Shown: positions 41,215 to 50,734 of the stretch, in pieces
Layout of the letters: every line of letters starts with the position of its first letter
Position numbering within the stretch: the first letter of the stretch is position 1
NCBI RefSeq assembly: GCF_000745185.1
Contig: NZ_JQNJ01000001.1
Coordinates: 3,764,501 to 3,828,500 of the forward strand
Source of the DNA: Muricauda sp. MAR_2010_75
Lineage (GTDB): Bacteria > Bacteroidota > Bacteroidia > Flavobacteriales > Flavobacteriaceae
Reading direction: 5' to 3'
Length of the DNA: 64,000 nucleotides
Made by a program: the position numbers and the translations under genes
Notes under the pieces: model-generated
The model's input: the letters and a program-made list of their open reading frames with translations, nothing else
The model's database searches: none
What the model was told of the DNA's origin: nothing

Positions 41215-42132
41215 TTATCGCTTAAACCGTTCAAAAATAGCCAAAGTCTTTTTGGTGTTGATGAAGTAAACGCCCGTAAGCAAAACCACAGCTGCCACCA
41301 CAGATTGAACCGTAATCTGCTCATCCAAAAAATACCACCCCAACAAGAGGGCAACAATGGGGTTAACATAGGTAGATGTGGCCACTTTTTCTGGTGATAC
41401 GGCTTTTAGTAAATAATTGAAGGACGTAAAAGCCAGGATACTGCCAAAAATGACCAAAAGCACCATGGACCACTTTACTTTTACACTCCAATCCAAAGGC
41501 GAACTCCATTCTTCACCAAAGCTCAGGCTCATCAAGGCCAAAATAATGCCCGCTGTGAACATCTGGTACCCTGTATTTACAAAATAGTTGGTGGGCAGGT
41601 CGGCCTTGGCCACAAAAAGACTACCATAGGCCCAACTCAGCATACAAAAGAAAATCATGATCATACCCGTTATGGAATCTTCTTGGGCTATCACTTGTTT
41701 TTGACTGACCAACAAATAAATTCCAATAATACCCAGAACAACGCCTACCACCGACATGGGCTGAATCTTTTTGCCTTGTAAGATGCGCATCATCAATAGG
41801 ATAATAAGGGGTTGTGCCGAAATTTCCAATGCTGCAAAACCACTGTCCACATACCGAAGTGCCCAGACCACTACCCCATTTCCAAAACTCAGAAACAGAA
41901 TTCCTGCGATAACGGCATTGATGAATTGTTTTTTGGTAATACTGAGGGAAATCCCCATGATTTTGGCCAAAATGAATATAAAACTCCCAGCCGTGATAAA
42001 TCGGCATGAAGCCAGCAAAAAAGGAGGTAGTTCCGTAACCGCGATTTTATTCAAAAGATAGGTAGAACCCCAAAAAACATAAATGGCAAAAAAGGCAAGG
42101 AATACCAGTGCGGAATTTGAGGATTTTCCCAT
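41215..42132 (-). CDS. EamA/DMT-superfamily transporter
   Basis: 305 residues with ten membrane helices in two EamA halves. The first half begins YVFWGSTYLLNKIAVTELPP, the second FFCMLSWAYGSLFVAKADLP. It closes with VVAAVVLLTGVYFINTKK. Typical drug/metabolite exporter of the RhaT/YdcZ type; substrate cannot be read from sequence. Monocistronic, followed by no obvious terminator in the 4-base gap to the converging gene. Confidence 0.9.
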   Translation of the reverse strand: MGKSSNSALVFLAFFAIYVFWGSTYLLNKIAVTELPPFLLASCRFITAGSFIFILAKIMGISLSITKKQFINAVIAGILFLSFGNGVVVWALRYVDSGFAALEISAQPLIILLMMRILQGKKIQPMSVVGVVLGIIGIYLLVSQKQVIAQEDSITGMIMIFFCMLSWAYGSLFVAKADLPTNYFVNTGYQMFTAGIILALMSLSFGEEWSSPLDWSVKVKWSMVLLVIFGSILAFTSFNYLLKAVSPEKVATSTYVNPIVALLLGWYFLDEQITVQSVVAAVVLLTGVYFINTKKTLAIFERFKR

Positions 42133-42251
42133 GAAAAGAAGTTTGGTGATTACCCTGCAATATTACGCATGTTTAAAAGAGTACAAAACAGATTGCGCAC
42201 TAACTTTTCCAAGAAATTGCAATGTCTTGTCGGGAATACGGAAGAGAAAAT

Positions 42252-42581
42252 TCAATAATGTTGTTTGGTATCCAAAAGGTATCCCGCAATGTCCTTCTCC
42301 AATTGTTTGAACCGTTTTAAATGCTGCTCAATTTTTTGGTCCAATCCAGGGGATTCATCCTTTTTGGTCTTTAGCTGCGCTACGATGTCAGCATGCTGCT
42401 TGGCAAAAACCTTAAAACTATTTTTTATCTCATATAGTTTTTCAAAACAGGAGGGGTTATTGGGTTCGCAGGTATAAGAGGTCAATTTTTTGGAAAGACG
42501 TTGTACAACCTTGTTGTTCCGCTCCAAGCGGACCAATAGTTCCTGAACTTGATGGGTTCTTTGTTCGGCAACGGGAGTCAT
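42252..42581 (-). CDS. 109-residue coiled-coil hypothetical protein
   Basis: A cytoplasmic, helical protein with heptad-like leucines in two stretches (VQELLVRLERNNKVVQRLSKKL and LDQKIEQHLKRFKQLEKDI). Two cysteines lie in the loop YTCEPNNPSCFEKL. No domain is recognised. Single gene between the transporter and the OmpA unit. A structural or scaffolding role is possible. Confidence 0.6.
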   Translation of the reverse strand: MTPVAEQRTHQVQELLVRLERNNKVVQRLSKKLTSYTCEPNNPSCFEKLYEIKNSFKVFAKQHADIVAQLKTKKDESPGLDQKIEQHLKRFKQLEKDIAGYLLDTKQHY

Positions 42582-42694
42582 AAGGTATACGTTGTCTAGG
42601 AGTTCAATTAATTTTTCTTTAAGATAGTGATTTTCCTACGTTTTAGGAAACCGTACCACTTCAAATTATTGTTAATTAACACAGCGGTTTACCA

Positions 42695-42727
42695 CAAAAA
42701 AAGCCCGATGCAAAAACATCGGGCCTT
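42695..42727 (-). terminator. rho-independent terminator after the OmpA gene
   Basis: The stem GCCCGATG (42703-42710) / CATCGGGC (42717-42724) has a 6-base loop and is followed on the minus strand by seven T. It terminates the ompA-like gene. Confidence 0.88.
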
Positions 42728-42749
42728 CTGGTTATCTTGAAATTGGTTA

Positions 42750-43442
42750 TTAGCCTTTGGTTTGTTCGTAGGCTTCCTCTTTCAATTCCTCACTGGCAAC
42801 AATGGCCAATTCCACACGACGGTTTGCCGCTTTTCCGGCAGCAGTGTCATTGCTTTCTATGGGTTGGGTCTCTCCATACCATTTTGTGGTGAATCTTCCA
42901 CTGGAGATTCCCTTTCCTACCAAATAATTGGTAACAGCTTGGGCCCTTCTTTGCGAAAGGGTCATGTTGTATTCTTCACTACCATCACTATCGGTATGGC
43001 CTTCCACCAAAATGTTTGATTTTGGATATTCTTGGAAGATTCCGGCCAATTTGTCCAATGTAGTGGCAGAAGTTCCTTTGATATCAGCTTTGTTGGTATC
43101 AAAATATACTCCGTTTTCACCACTGAAAGTAACATTGATTCCCTCTCCAACACGTTTTACATCCGCACCTGGGATTTCTTCTTCAATGCGCTCTGCCTGT
43201 CGGTCCATTCGGTTACCAATATATCCACCGGCAGCACCGCCAACCACGGCACCAATAATGGCACCCAAGGCTGTGTTTCCTTTTCCAACATTGTTCCCGA
43301 TGATTCCACCAATAACAGCTCCCCCACCAGCACCAATGGCAGCGCCTTTTTGGGTATTATTGGCATTTTTTACGGCATCACAGCTCAGGATCAGTGTTAA
43401 AGCCAAGAAAGCCGTTGTACCTTTTAATACGATATTTTTCAT
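42750..43442 (-). CDS. OmpA-family lipoprotein with glycine-zipper
   Basis: About 230 residues from the ATG at 43442 (MKNIVLKGTTAFLALTLILSC). Lipobox LILSC. A glycine-zipper region follows (GAAIGAGGGAVIGGIIGN, GAIIGAVVGGAAGGYIGN), then the OmpA peptidoglycan-binding domain: VYFDTNKADIKGTSATTLDKL, NILVEGHTDSDGSEEYNMTLS, RRAQAVTNYL, NRRVELAI. Anchors the outer membrane to the wall. It follows the 43447-43929 gene by 4 bases, in one operon. Confidence 0.92.
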   Translation of the reverse strand: MKNIVLKGTTAFLALTLILSCDAVKNANNTQKGAAIGAGGGAVIGGIIGNNVGKGNTALGAIIGAVVGGAAGGYIGNRMDRQAERIEEEIPGADVKRVGEGINVTFSGENGVYFDTNKADIKGTSATTLDKLAGIFQEYPKSNILVEGHTDSDGSEEYNMTLSQRRAQAVTNYLVGKGISSGRFTTKWYGETQPIESNDTAAGKAANRRVELAIVASEELKEEAYEQTKG

Positions 43443-43446
43443 GTAA

Positions 43447-43929
43447 TTATTTTTTTGAGAATTCATAAACTATGGTTACGGGTTGCCCATCAACCGATAC
43501 ATTGGATTTTAAGGTCATGGCCTGCTCCGTTAAACTAACAATGTTTAAGCGATAGCCATATCCTCCGGATATGTCCTTTCGGTTTTCATCGATAAACTTG
43601 AACTGCAATTGGCTGCTATAGTTCTGGGAAGGCTCTACTACTGACCACCTAAAGAATCGGTCCCCTCCATTACAAAGGGTGCTTTGGGCTATGGTATACC
43701 TTCCAGTACTATTATTGTCCCGGAAGAACCAATCACTACCTTCAAAGCAGATATCCTCTGCATCATTAAAGATGACGGATTTAAAATTACCCGAATTGTT
43801 TTCGTAAGTAATGTTGTCCAGGGACCATGTACCACTCATGAGGTTCCGTTGGGTCCTTGCACTTTTGGAAACCGAGCATGATGCTAGGAAAATTCCGGCC
43901 AGTGCAACAAAAAAGAATTGTTTTACCAT
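43447..43929 (-). CDS. lipocalin-like envelope lipoprotein
   Basis: 160 residues with a lipoprotein signal (MVKQFFFVALAGIFLASCSV). Mature part is a beta barrel-like domain, with the lipocalin-type start GTWSLDNITYENN, two cysteines (CFEG, CNGG) and the closing MTLKSNVSVDGQPVTIVYEF. First gene of the operon with the OmpA-like lipoprotein. Envelope maintenance or ligand binding is a guess from fold and partner. Confidence 0.75.
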   Translation of the reverse strand: MVKQFFFVALAGIFLASCSVSKSARTQRNLMSGTWSLDNITYENNSGNFKSVIFNDAEDICFEGSDWFFRDNNSTGRYTIAQSTLCNGGDRFFRWSVVEPSQNYSSQLQFKFIDENRKDISGGYGYRLNIVSLTEQAMTLKSNVSVDGQPVTIVYEFSKK

Positions 43930-44016
43930 AAGAATTTGGAGTTTTAGTTTTTATATATACGAGTGAGACACCAGATTTGGTGTTTTGTCTTGTTAAAAAA
44001 TTGTTAATGAATTGTT

Positions 44017-45993
44017 CTAGTAGGCGTAAAGATCCAATAATGTTGATTCAAACCGCTGTTTGGGCAGGTAATTTTCTTCCAATGTTTTAGCAAAGGGAAC
44101 CGGGGTTTCCAAACTACCCACTCTTTTTATGGGAGCATCCAAAAATTGAAAACATTCTTCCATGACCATTGCCGAAATATCACTGGCTATACCGCCAAAT
44201 AACGTATCTTCTTGTAAAATAATGAGCTTCCCTGTCTTTTTCACCGATGCGTAGACAGTATCTATATCAAGAGGTTGAAGTGTTCGTAAATCTACGAGAT
44301 CTGCTTCAATATTTGGATGTTTTTCCAATACTTCGAGCGCCCAATGTATCGCCGCTCCATAACTTACAACGGTAATGTCGCGTCCAGTTCTCAAAAGATT
44401 GGCCTTTCCAAAAGGCAAAGTATAGTAGTCTTTGGGTACATCACCATAAATACTTCTATACAAACCTTTGTGTTCAAAGAACAATACAGGGTTTGGATCA
44501 TTGATAGCAGTGTTCAACAACCCTTTGGCATCTGCAGGAAAAGCAGGATACACCACCTTAAGCCCCGGTGTCTTGGTAAACCATGCCTCGTTGGTCTGGG
44601 AATGGAAGGGTCCAGCTCCCACGCCACCGCCGCAGGGCATACGGATGACCACATCTGCTTTTTCGTTCCAGCGGTAATGCACTTTTGCCAAATAGTTGAC
44701 GATGGGATTGAATCCAGAACTGACAAAATCCGCGAATTGCATTTCTACCACTGCTTTCATGCCGTTGATGGACAACCCCATCGCGGTGGATACAATGGCC
44801 GATTCACAAATTGGGGTATTGCGCACCCTACTCTTCCCAAATTTGGAAGTGAAGCCTTCGGTAATCTTAAAAACCCCTCCGTAATCGGCAATGTCCTGAC
44901 CCATGATAATCAATTCATTGTGGCGGTACATGGATTGCTCCAAACCTTGGGAAATGGCATCCACAAAACGAATATTCTCCGTTTTTTCTTTAGATTCAAT
45001 ATGCTGATAATTAACTTTTTGATAAACTTGACCTAATTCTTTTATTTCATCAAAAGAAACTTGAGATTCATCAAAGGCTTTCTTTAAATTCTCGTTGATT
45101 TCTTCAGAAATATCTTCCTTAAGCTTATCTATTTCTTCCGAGGTGATGATGTTTTCCTCCAACAGAAAAGCTTCATAGTTGGCAATAGGGTCTTTCTTGC
45201 CCCATTTGCTCATCAATTTCTCTGGAACATATTTGGTACCACTTGCCTCTTCGTGGCCGCGCATGCGAAAAGTTTTGAATTCCAATAGGATCGGTCGGGG
45301 TCGTTTTCGCATGGCCTTGCAAAGTTCATCCACTTTTGTGTAAACCTCCAAAATATTGTTCCCATCAATAATTCGGGATTCCATGCCATACCCTTTGGCC
45401 CTATCCGCCAAATGCTCGCAGTTATACTGTTCGTTTGTGGGAGTGGATAGACCGTACCCGTTGTTTTCAATACAAAATAACACTGGAAGGTTCCAAACTG
45501 AGGCAATATTCAAAGCTTCGTGAAAATCACCTTCACTGGTGGCACCTTCACCGGTGAATACAGCAGTGACCCGCTTTTTTCTACCCAACAAATCTGCCAA
45601 GGCTATACCATCGGCTACGCCCAACTGAGGACCTAAATGGGAAATCATACCCACAATTTTGTATTCTTGGGTGCCAAAATGGAAGCTTCGGTCACGCCCC
45701 TGGGTAAAACCACTTTGCTTTCCCTGCCATTGGGCAAATAATCGGTGTAAAGGAATGTTTCGGGAAGTAAAGACTCCTAAATTGCGGTGCATGGGGAGTA
45801 TGTACTCATCCTCTTTTAACGCTTGGGTCACGCCCACCGATATGGCTTCTTGCCCTATTCCACTAAACCATTTGGAAATCTTGCCTTGCCGGAGTAAAAT
45901 CAGCATCTTTTCCTCAATCATTCTGGGCTTTAGCATTCCTGTGTAAAGCTCCCGTAGTTTTTGGTGGTCCAAATCCCCAATGTGATATCGCAT
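44017..45993 (-). CDS. 2-oxoacid dehydrogenase E1, fused alpha and beta subunits
   Basis: About 658 residues from the ATG at 45993. The alpha part (1-330) has the thiamine-diphosphate motif TGEGATSEGDFHEALNIA with ENNGYG and the phosphorylation-loop-like RSFHFGTQ. The beta part (345-658) has RFVDAISQGLEQSMYRH, GQDIADYGGVFKITEGF and MQFADF. The fusion is normal in Bacteroidetes, where it is annotated as branched-chain 2-oxoacid (isovalerate) or pyruvate-type E1. Divergent from the 2OG oxygenase gene with a 111-base gap. E2 and E3 genes are not in the window. Confidence 0.9.
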   Translation of the reverse strand: MRYHIGDLDHQKLRELYTGMLKPRMIEEKMLILLRQGKISKWFSGIGQEAISVGVTQALKEDEYILPMHRNLGVFTSRNIPLHRLFAQWQGKQSGFTQGRDRSFHFGTQEYKIVGMISHLGPQLGVADGIALADLLGRKKRVTAVFTGEGATSEGDFHEALNIASVWNLPVLFCIENNGYGLSTPTNEQYNCEHLADRAKGYGMESRIIDGNNILEVYTKVDELCKAMRKRPRPILLEFKTFRMRGHEEASGTKYVPEKLMSKWGKKDPIANYEAFLLEENIITSEEIDKLKEDISEEINENLKKAFDESQVSFDEIKELGQVYQKVNYQHIESKEKTENIRFVDAISQGLEQSMYRHNELIIMGQDIADYGGVFKITEGFTSKFGKSRVRNTPICESAIVSTAMGLSINGMKAVVEMQFADFVSSGFNPIVNYLAKVHYRWNEKADVVIRMPCGGGVGAGPFHSQTNEAWFTKTPGLKVVYPAFPADAKGLLNTAINDPNPVLFFEHKGLYRSIYGDVPKDYYTLPFGKANLLRTGRDITVVSYGAAIHWALEVLEKHPNIEADLVDLRTLQPLDIDTVYASVKKTGKLIILQEDTLFGGIASDISAMVMEECFQFLDAPIKRVGSLETPVPFAKTLEENYLPKQRFESTLLDLYAY

Positions 45994-46104
45994 ATCGTGA
46001 AAATTCAACGGGATAAATGTAGTAAAAAAGCCATCCATCCACCTTCAAATTTCCAAACGTTCGGCAATATTCATTACTTTTGACCGTAATCAAAAATTGA
46101 TGGC

Positions 46105-47055
46105 ATGAGTTCAATTCCAAGTGTAAATCTAGAAGATTTTGTTTCCGGGGACCCCGCCAGAAAAGAAAAGTTTGTCAAAGAAATCGGAGCTGCTTTTGAG
46201 GATATCGGTTTTGTGGCCCTAAGCGGCCATTTTTTGTCCGATAAACTGGTGGACGACCTTTATTCGGAAATCAAAAAGTTTTTTCAATTGCCCCAAGACG
46301 TCAAGGATAAGTATGAGATAGAGGGCATTGGCGGACAGCGTGGATACACTTCCTTCGGAAAAGAGCATGCCAAAGGAAGAAAAGAAGGAGACTTGAAGGA
46401 GTTTTGGCATTTTGGTCAATATGTTGAGGACAACTCTAGACTAGAAGCTGAATATCCGGATAACGTTATGGTAACGGAACTGCCAGAATTCAATGCTGTT
46501 GGCAAGGAAACCTATAAAATGCTTGAAAAGACAGCACAATATGTGCTTCGGGCCCTGGCACTCCATTTAGGGTTGGAGGAAACTTATTTTGACGAATACA
46601 TTAAAAATGGAAATTCCATTCTTAGGCCGATTCACTATCCTCCCATTACCGAAGAGCCCAAAAATGCAGTGCGTGCGGCCGCGCATGGGGACATTAATCT
46701 AATCACATTGCTCATGGGCGCCCACGGAAAAGGACTCCAAGTGCAAAACCACAAAGGAGAATGGGTTGATGCCATTGCCCAACCTGATGAACTGATGATC
46801 AATGTTGGGGATATGCTTTCAAGATTGACCAATAATAAGTTGAAATCTACCATCCATCAAGTAGTGAACCCACCCAAGGAACTTTGGGGCACATCGCGCT
46901 ATTCCATTCCGTTTTTTATGCACCCCATCAGCGAAATGCCCTTAAACTGCCTGGAAGACTGTATAGACGAAGAACACCCAAAAGCGTTTGAGGACATTAC
47001 GGCGGGTGAATTTCTTCATGAGCGCTTGATAGAACTTGGATTGATAAAAAAATAA
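46105..47055 (+). CDS. 2-oxoglutarate/Fe(II) oxygenase, isopenicillin-N-synthase family
   Basis: 316 residues. DIOX_N domain (SSIPSVNLEDFVSGDPARKE), then the double-stranded beta-helix with iron ligands HGD (AAAHGDINLITLLMGA) and the distal His in STIHQVVNPP, followed by the R-x-S oxoglutarate motif in SRYSIPFF. Substrate unknown. It is followed after 3 bases by the SUI1-domain gene, so the two are co-transcribed, an arrangement I believe to be conserved in flavobacteria. Confidence 0.9.
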   Translation: MSSIPSVNLEDFVSGDPARKEKFVKEIGAAFEDIGFVALSGHFLSDKLVDDLYSEIKKFFQLPQDVKDKYEIEGIGGQRGYTSFGKEHAKGRKEGDLKEFWHFGQYVEDNSRLEAEYPDNVMVTELPEFNAVGKETYKMLEKTAQYVLRALALHLGLEETYFDEYIKNGNSILRPIHYPPITEEPKNAVRAAAHGDINLITLLMGAHGKGLQVQNHKGEWVDAIAQPDELMINVGDMLSRLTNNKLKSTIHQVVNPPKELWGTSRYSIPFFMHPISEMPLNCLEDCIDEEHPKAFEDITAGEFLHERLIELGLIKK

Positions 47056-47058
47056 GAT

Positions 47059-47388
47059 ATGGACCTTAAGGACCAACTCAAGAACTTGTTCCCAGACCAT
47101 GTTCCTGAGAAGGATACGGAGAAGAAACAAGAAAAGCCCAGCTATTGGCTTCAGGATGATCCCATTATCTGCAAATACGAAAAGCGAAAGGGCAAGCCAA
47201 TTACCATTCTGGAAGGCTACAACGGTGCCGATTCCGATTTTAAAAAGTTAGCAAAAGACCTCAAGACCTTTTTAGGTGTGGGTGGTAGTTATAAAAACGA
47301 AACCATCATTATACAAGGGGATTATCGAGACAGAATCATGGAGTTCTTAAAAGACCATGGATTTTCCGTGAAAAGAGTGGGTGGATAA
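47059..47388 (+). CDS. SUI1/eIF1-like translation factor (YciH family)
   Basis: 109 residues. N-terminal linker is acidic and Lys-rich, then the SUI1 fold: PITILEGYNGADSDFKKLAK, FLGVGGSYKNETIIIQGDYR, MEFLKDHGFSVKRVGG. YciH proteins bind the small ribosomal subunit and affect start-site fidelity. Second gene after the 2OG oxygenase, with a 3-base gap. Sequence is complete for the family. Confidence 0.9.
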   Translation: MDLKDQLKNLFPDHVPEKDTEKKQEKPSYWLQDDPIICKYEKRKGKPITILEGYNGADSDFKKLAKDLKTFLGVGGSYKNETIIIQGDYRDRIMEFLKDHGFSVKRVGG

Positions 47389-47511
47389 GGATTTACAGAT
47401 CCTTCCGTGTTAAATTTTTACATTGAAAACCAATGTTTTATGAAAAAATTTTTATGTTCTTGCTATAAATCTTACTTTTATTCTTCCTAACCAACGAAAA
47501 CTGAGCTGAAA

Positions 47512-48444
47512 ATGAAATCACTGTTGCACATTACCAACGGGGACAGTTTCACGTCAAAATTACAATCGCTACAACTACAGGGAGACATCATCACATGGCG
47601 AGAGATGCTCTGCGAAGGCAAAACCTTATGTACGGTGGGTAGTGAATCTTTCTGGAAAACACGATTTGAATTTCTGAACAAAAACTACAAGATCTCAAAA
47701 TCTTGGTTTGTTGAAAAAACGCTCAAAGAGTATCGTTCACTCTGTAATCACAAACAACAGGACCATATTGTTCTTTGGTTTGAATATGACCTGTTCTGCC
47801 AAATCAATATGCTCGCAGTTCTCAGTTGGTTAAAAACCCATAGAAGGCATGCCGAAATCTCATTGGTGTGCAGCGGCAAGGAAGATGATAGCGATAAATA
47901 CTATGGTCTTAGTGAGTTGAGTGATGAGAAGCTCATGGAACTCTATGAAAATAGGATCATGCTCACTCAAGATGATATAGAATATGCCGATTATGTCTGG
48001 CAACTGTACTGCAGTGACAATCCAATCCGTCTTGAAAATTTAATCAATAACGATAATTTCCAATTTGAATACCTTTCTGATGCCCTGAAAACACATCTAA
48101 AGCGTTTCCCAACCATTAAAAATGGTTTGAACGAATTAGAAAACCATATTTTGGATGTAGCGGTCACCCAAAAACCGAAATCCAAAAAAGAACTTTTAGG
48201 CAGTTTGCTGACCGATCAAGGTTTTTATGGATTTGGCGATTCGCAGTATGAGCGTATCATCACCTCTTTAAAACCACTGTTCGGTTCATTTAACCCGGTA
48301 AAGTTGACCAAAAAAGGTATGGAAGTTTTGGAAAACAAAAACAACTACTATTCACAAATACGTGATAATCAATTGTATTTAGGAGGTTCCTTAAAGTACA
48401 ACTTCCTATACAATACCGACACGAACCGTATTTTAAAACTCTAG
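47512..48444 (+). CDS. DUF1835-domain protein
   Basis: 310 residues, cytoplasmic. N-terminal LLHITNGDSFTSKLQSLQLQG is the DUF1835 signature, with HIVLWFEYDLFCQINMLAVL in the middle; C-terminal LSDALKTHLKRFPTIKNGLNELE matches the adjoining DUF3658-type region. Function unknown; the Asp/His-rich pattern is enzyme-like. It lies 6 bases upstream of the nucleoside phosphorylase gene, suggesting a nucleotide-related task. Confidence 0.85.
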   Translation: MKSLLHITNGDSFTSKLQSLQLQGDIITWREMLCEGKTLCTVGSESFWKTRFEFLNKNYKISKSWFVEKTLKEYRSLCNHKQQDHIVLWFEYDLFCQINMLAVLSWLKTHRRHAEISLVCSGKEDDSDKYYGLSELSDEKLMELYENRIMLTQDDIEYADYVWQLYCSDNPIRLENLINNDNFQFEYLSDALKTHLKRFPTIKNGLNELENHILDVAVTQKPKSKKELLGSLLTDQGFYGFGDSQYERIITSLKPLFGSFNPVKLTKKGMEVLENKNNYYSQIRDNQLYLGGSLKYNFLYNTDTNRILKL

Positions 48445-48450
48445 AGATTT

Positions 48451-49332
48451 ATGTCCTTAGGCAGCTCAGAATTGATTCTGAACCCTGATGGCAGCATCTA
48501 CCATCTCAACCTTCTTCCAGAAGATATAGCCGATATCGTAATCACCGTTGGTGACCCTGACCGGGTATCTCAGGTTTCCAAGTACTTTGATTCCATTGAG
48601 CTAAAAAAGAAGAAACGGGAATTCGTAACCCATACTGGCAGTATTTCGGGAAAACGGATTACAGTAATTTCCACAGGTATTGGAACGGACAATATTGACA
48701 TTGTTTTGAACGAATTGGACGCCTTGGCCAATATTGATTTTACCTCACGGACCATCAAGGAAAAAAAAAGACAGCTCAGTTTTATACGGATTGGTACATC
48801 GGGAAGTATTCAACCCAACATCCCTATTGACTCTTTTGTGCTAAGCTCATCGGGGGTCGGTTTTGACGGACTCTTGTATTTTTATGACAGTGGACAGGCA
48901 CGCAACAGCGAGTTGGAACTCAAACTCAACGACTACTTAGGATGGAGCACGCAGAACATCAGGGCCTATGCTGCTGATTTTGATGAAAAACTGGCAGAAC
49001 AATTTGCTTCAAATCGTATACGATATGGGATAACAATCACTAATTCAGGATTTTACGGACCTCAAGGAAGAAACCTTCGCCTAGCTACTGCCATACCTAA
49101 CTTTAATGAGCGACTTGCCGCATTTTCCCATCAAAATTACCAAATTACCAATCTGGAAATGGAGACTTCGGCCATCTATGGATTGGCCAAATTACATGGA
49201 CACCGTGCTATTTCACTAAATGCCATACTGGCCAATAGGGCCACCGGTGAATTTTCAAAGAACGGTAAAAAAGCAATTGATCAACTTATTCAATTTGCAT
49301 TGGAGAAGATAGTCTCTATTGATTTGAACTAA
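48451..49332 (+). CDS. nucleoside phosphorylase (uridine phosphorylase-like)
   Basis: 293 residues of the PNP/UDP family: VITVGDPDRVSQVSKYF at the start, HTGSISGKRITVISTGIGTDN for phosphate binding, FIRIGTSGSIQPNIPIDSFV, and ITNLEMETSAIYGLAKLHGH with the ribose-binding MET motif. It cleaves nucleosides with phosphate in salvage. Cotranscribed with the DUF1835 gene. Confidence 0.92.
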   Translation: MSLGSSELILNPDGSIYHLNLLPEDIADIVITVGDPDRVSQVSKYFDSIELKKKKREFVTHTGSISGKRITVISTGIGTDNIDIVLNELDALANIDFTSRTIKEKKRQLSFIRIGTSGSIQPNIPIDSFVLSSSGVGFDGLLYFYDSGQARNSELELKLNDYLGWSTQNIRAYAADFDEKLAEQFASNRIRYGITITNSGFYGPQGRNLRLATAIPNFNERLAAFSHQNYQITNLEMETSAIYGLAKLHGHRAISLNAILANRATGEFSKNGKKAIDQLIQFALEKIVSIDLN

Positions 49333-49410
49333 GGTTTTACCATTTTATTTCTGCAAAAAGAAAAGATACCAACCGGAATCAATATTTTTACTTAACCTTA
49401 AAAAAATCTC

Positions 49411-50265
49411 GTGAAGACCGTAAGAATAGTAGGAGTTCCAGAACATTTTAACCTTCCTTGGCATTTGGCCATAGAGGATGGTGCCTTTGAAGACCGGGGC
49501 ATCAACCTTGAATGGACCGACATACCGGAAGGAACAGGGAAAATGTGCCAACTATTGGAAGACAATGAAACGGATTTGGCCATAATTCTTACTGAAGGCA
49601 TCATCAAAAGCATTTCTCAAGGAAATCGCTGTAAAATTGTTCAAGAATATATTTCCTCACCTTTACTTTGGGGCATTCATGTGGCGGCCAACAGTTCCAG
49701 GAATTCAATTCAAGAAGTAAAGCATGATAAAGTCGCCATTAGTCGACTTGGAAGCGGCAGTCACTTAATGGCATATGTAAATGCCCAAAATCAAGGATGG
49801 AATCCTGAAAAACTACAATTTGAAATTATAAATAATCTGGATGGAGCCGTTAAAAGCCTGACCGAAGGTTCGGGAGCCTACTTCATGTGGGAGCGTTTCA
49901 CTACAAAGCCCTTGGTAGATAATGGCACATTTAAATGGTTGGGGGACTGCCCTACCCCATGGCCCTGTTTTGTAATTGCGGCTACAGATTCGTTTTTGGA
50001 GTCTCAGCCAGGGTTATTGAAGCACATTCTGGAAGTCATCAACACCTACACAGAAGAATTTAAGCAGATTCCGAGTATTGACCGCACCTTGGCAAACCGC
50101 TATGACCAGAAGTTTGAAGATATTCAAGAATGGCTATCAAAAACTACTTGGGGACAGCATCAATTATCCGAAGAAACCCTTGAGAACGTTCAACAGAAGC
50201 TGTTCAGTTTAGATTTAATTGAAGAAAGAAAGCCAGCAGACAAATTTCTGTATTCTAATCGCTAA
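49411..50265 (+). CDS. NMT1-like substrate-binding-domain protein, cytoplasmic
   Basis: 284 residues starting at a GTG codon. It has the periplasmic-binding-protein fold of the NMT1/SsuA type (VRIVGVPEHFNLPWHLAIEDG, VAISRLGSGSHLMAYVNAQ, GDCPTPWPCFVIAA), but no signal peptide and no transporter genes beside it. It may therefore be an enzyme of cofactor synthesis or a lone sensor. The end overlaps the converging response-regulator gene by 11 bases. Confidence 0.8.
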   Translation: MKTVRIVGVPEHFNLPWHLAIEDGAFEDRGINLEWTDIPEGTGKMCQLLEDNETDLAIILTEGIIKSISQGNRCKIVQEYISSPLLWGIHVAANSSRNSIQEVKHDKVAISRLGSGSHLMAYVNAQNQGWNPEKLQFEIINNLDGAVKSLTEGSGAYFMWERFTTKPLVDNGTFKWLGDCPTPWPCFVIAATDSFLESQPGLLKHILEVINTYTEEFKQIPSIDRTLANRYDQKFEDIQEWLSKTTWGQHQLSEETLENVQQKLFSLDLIEERKPADKFLYSNR

Positions 50266-50662
50266 AAAAGTGTTTGGTGACCAGTGCCCTAAACTTGATA
50301 TCCGACAAGGGCTTTTGTACCATTTCCACAACACTGGGGTGTGTCATGGCCATGACATTATCATCCAGGTCCATTCCAGTAAGCACCACAATAACAACAT
50401 CCTCCTTTAATTGGTCATCAAACTTTTCAGAATAGACATCCAAGAACTCCCAACCATTCATGATGGACATGTTCACATCCAACAGTAGTAAACATGGCAA
50501 ATCTTCATTGGGGGAAGCTTTCTGTAAAAATGCAATGGCTTCCTTGCCATTGCGGACCATGTGCACCTTTAAAGTGCTGTCTAGTTGTCTTATGAAAAAG
50601 CTGTTGACCAAATTGGTGGTGTCATCGTCGTCTACCAATAAAATAGATTTCAATCTCTCCAA
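50255..50662 (-). CDS. single-domain response regulator
   Basis: 135 residues, a receiver domain only: acidic pocket DDDD (residues 11-14), phosphorylated Asp in LLLLDVNMSIMNGWEF, signalling Thr in VVLTGMD, and Lys in VQKPLS. No output domain. Typical of bacteroidete stand-alone regulators acting by protein contact with a histidine kinase or partner. No kinase is adjacent. Monocistronic. Confidence 0.9.
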   Translation of the reverse strand: MERLKSILLVDDDDTTNLVNSFFIRQLDSTLKVHMVRNGKEAIAFLQKASPNEDLPCLLLLDVNMSIMNGWEFLDVYSEKFDDQLKEDVVIVVLTGMDLDDNVMAMTHPSVVEMVQKPLSDIKFRALVTKHFFSD

Positions 50663-50734
50663 ATTGGGGCGTTTCAGCTAAAGGGGCCAAACATACAGAA
50701 TTTTATACAATTACAAAACCTATTTAGCTGAACA

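Noticed and set aside
43981..44016. Hairpin-like CACCA/TGGTG downstream of the dehydrogenase gene as terminator
   Set aside because: The stem is short and no T run follows on the minus strand.
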